Notes under the pieces: generated by a model
Told to the model about the DNA's origin: nothing
What the model saw: only the letters and a program-made list of their open reading frames with translations
Databases searched by the model: none
Assembly: GCF_002270055.1 (NCBI RefSeq)
Contig: NZ_NIBG01000010.1
Span: 30,989-94,988, forward strand
Direction of reading: 5' to 3'
Length of the DNA stretch: 64,000 nt
Origin: Anaeromicrobium sediminis
Lineage (GTDB): Bacteria; Bacillota; Clostridia; Peptostreptococcales; Thermotaleaceae
Shown: in pieces, positions 63,024 through 64,000 of the stretch
Numbering within the stretch: the stretch's first letter is position 1
How the letters are laid out: every line of letters begins with the position of its first letter
Translations under genes and position numbers: made by a program

Positions 63024-63779
63024 TTATTTTACTGGTATATTAAAGGAACAAGGCACCATAGTACTACACTTGCCACATATATCTGTATATCCAATATTAC
63101 GGTGATACTCTATATTTTCTAAACATATTTCATGACACTTATGTCTATAAAAGACCTCTTCTCCTAAGGCATCATTAACACATTTCTTCACGCAAACTTT
63201 ACAGCTTCCATTATGCCTATATAAGCAATATTCCCCATCTTCCCTATTAGTTTTTTCTATGTTTAAATTAGTTATTATGGTTCCTATTCTTCCGCAACAC
63301 CCCTTTTGGGTAATTAACAAATTGTGTAATCCAAATTTCCCAAGTCCACAAATGTAAGCCACATGCCTTTGGGACCAATCGCTTATTAGGTTTTCTTCGT
63401 CAAAATTTAATGTGTTAGGTAATAGGATGGCTTCATATTTATACTTTTTTAATCTTTTGCTTATCATTTTATTTATTTCATATATTAATTCATTAGTTTC
63501 CACATAGGCCTTCGCCCATTCATAAGAACTTAATCTATTACCTTCATTAGTTTTTACCATATGTCTTTTAAAGGGTATGAAGTAAGAAATTACAGTTTTG
63601 GCATCAACGAGAAAATCCTGTGGCACTTTATGATTTGGCCCCACAATAGTTTTTAATGATTCAAACAGTGGATCTTTACTATCTCCATAGGCAAATATGG
63701 GTTCTTCCCACTTTGTATATGTATTTTTCTCATACTCCTTTACAAAGGATTTTATCATACTCTCAACAATATTTTTCAT
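63024..63779 (-). CDS. QueG-like iron-sulfur protein (epoxyqueuosine reductase-related)
   Basis: 251 residues. The N-terminal part (VDAKTVISYFIPFKRHMVKT, YICGLGKFGLHNLLITQKGC) resembles the QueG corrinoid-binding fold, and the C-terminal part has two cysteine clusters (CKVCVKKCVNDAL and CGKCSTMVPC) fit for 4Fe-4S centres. It is shorter than QueG proper and lacks HEAT repeats, so it may be a related reductase rather than the tRNA-modifying enzyme. ATG 63779 follows GGGGAGGG. Confidence 0.75.
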   Translation of the reverse strand: MKNIVESMIKSFVKEYEKNTYTKWEEPIFAYGDSKDPLFESLKTIVGPNHKVPQDFLVDAKTVISYFIPFKRHMVKTNEGNRLSSYEWAKAYVETNELIYEINKMISKRLKKYKYEAILLPNTLNFDEENLISDWSQRHVAYICGLGKFGLHNLLITQKGCCGRIGTIITNLNIEKTNREDGEYCLYRHNGSCKVCVKKCVNDALGEEVFYRHKCHEICLENIEYHRNIGYTDICGKCSTMVPCSFNIPVK

Positions 63780-63841
63780 AATGACCCTCCCCTTTAATAA
63801 AACTATAGATAAACTACTTCATAACTCAATAAACTCTATAC

Positions 63842-64000
63842 ACCTATAAAGTGAAATAAATTAAAAATTCTTGAGAGTGCGGAACATGACAACATCCTAT
63901 GCTGCAAACAATTATGAATCTTCTACACCAAATATAATATTCATAGCTTATACGGTCATAGTGACTTCACGATCAAGAATTTTTAATTTATTGAACTGAA
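63842..64000. repeat. MITE-like element with terminal inverted repeats, copy B (cut by window edge)
   Basis: Begins ACCTATAAAGTG and runs to the window end, aligning with copy A at 44560-44725 throughout, same orientation. Its inner inverted repeat is better kept: AATAAATTAAAAATTCTTGA near 63855 and its complement near 63972-63991. Confidence 0.82.

Noticed and set aside
62892..63122. Rightward ORF of 76 codons upstream of yunB
   Set aside because: It overlaps the end of the QueG-like gene, has no good ribosome binding site and its hydrophobic make-up is typical of random frames in AT-rich DNA.

Overview
The window is low-G+C chromosomal DNA from an anaerobic, endospore-forming Firmicute, most likely a member of the Clostridia. 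The evidence is the base composition, frequent TTG/GTG starts behind strong GGAGG-type ribosome binding sites, sporulation and germination genes (spoIIP, gpr, yunB), an hrcA-grpE-dnaK-dnaJ-prmA heat-shock cluster with a perfect CIRCE operator, and a class III polyhydroxyalkanoate (PHA) synthase. I cannot name the genus. I found no tRNA, rRNA or CRISPR array.

Layout. 1-12 kb: prmA (cut by the window edge), dnaJ, dnaK, grpE, hrcA, hemW, lepA, spoIIP (with a sigma-E-type promoter) and gpr, all leftward, then rpsT rightward. 12-23 kb: holA, comEC, an ECF vitamin-transporter S component with repeated operator-like boxes, a solitary adenine methyltransferase, and six uncharacterised small genes. 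23-33 kb: an AlaX-type tRNA-editing protein, a YesN/YesM two-component pair and a sugar or inositol operon (rbsA-like, rbsC-like, rbsB-like, iolG, hydroxypyruvate-isomerase-like), preceded by a promoter-terminator unit that looks like an attenuator or small RNA.

33.7-49.6 kb: the most notable region. A P-loop ATPase gene is split into a C-terminal part (33717-34523) and an N-terminal part (49271-49570), both leftward, separated by about 14.8 kb. Joining them at a shared CATG gives one continuous frame of about 362 codons that matches an intact paralogue at 37592-38659. I read the intervening DNA as an integrated, possibly excisable, element inserted site-specifically into this gene. It carries a large serine recombinase with a small upstream ORF, the intact ATPase paralogue, PHA synthesis genes (phaJ-phaE-phaC) behind three 121-bp tandem repeats, a chemoreceptor gene with a perfect Fur box, an alkyl sulfatase, and a phosphate uptake cluster (pstS, response regulator, pstC, pstA, pstB).

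49.7-64 kb: a GlnL/YcbB-type response regulator next to the glutamate symporter gltS, a lipoprotein, nadE, cysK, two half-size TauE/SafE proteins, small housekeeping genes (CoA-binding, YigZ, Nudix, HEAT-repeat, hflX), an NSS-family sodium symporter, yunB and a QueG-like iron-sulfur protein.

Two dispersed intergenic repeat families occur both inside and outside the putative element: a roughly 150-bp RNA-like repeat (about 5.6, 40.5 and 53.15 kb) and a roughly 165-bp element with terminal inverted repeats (44.6 and 63.9 kb).
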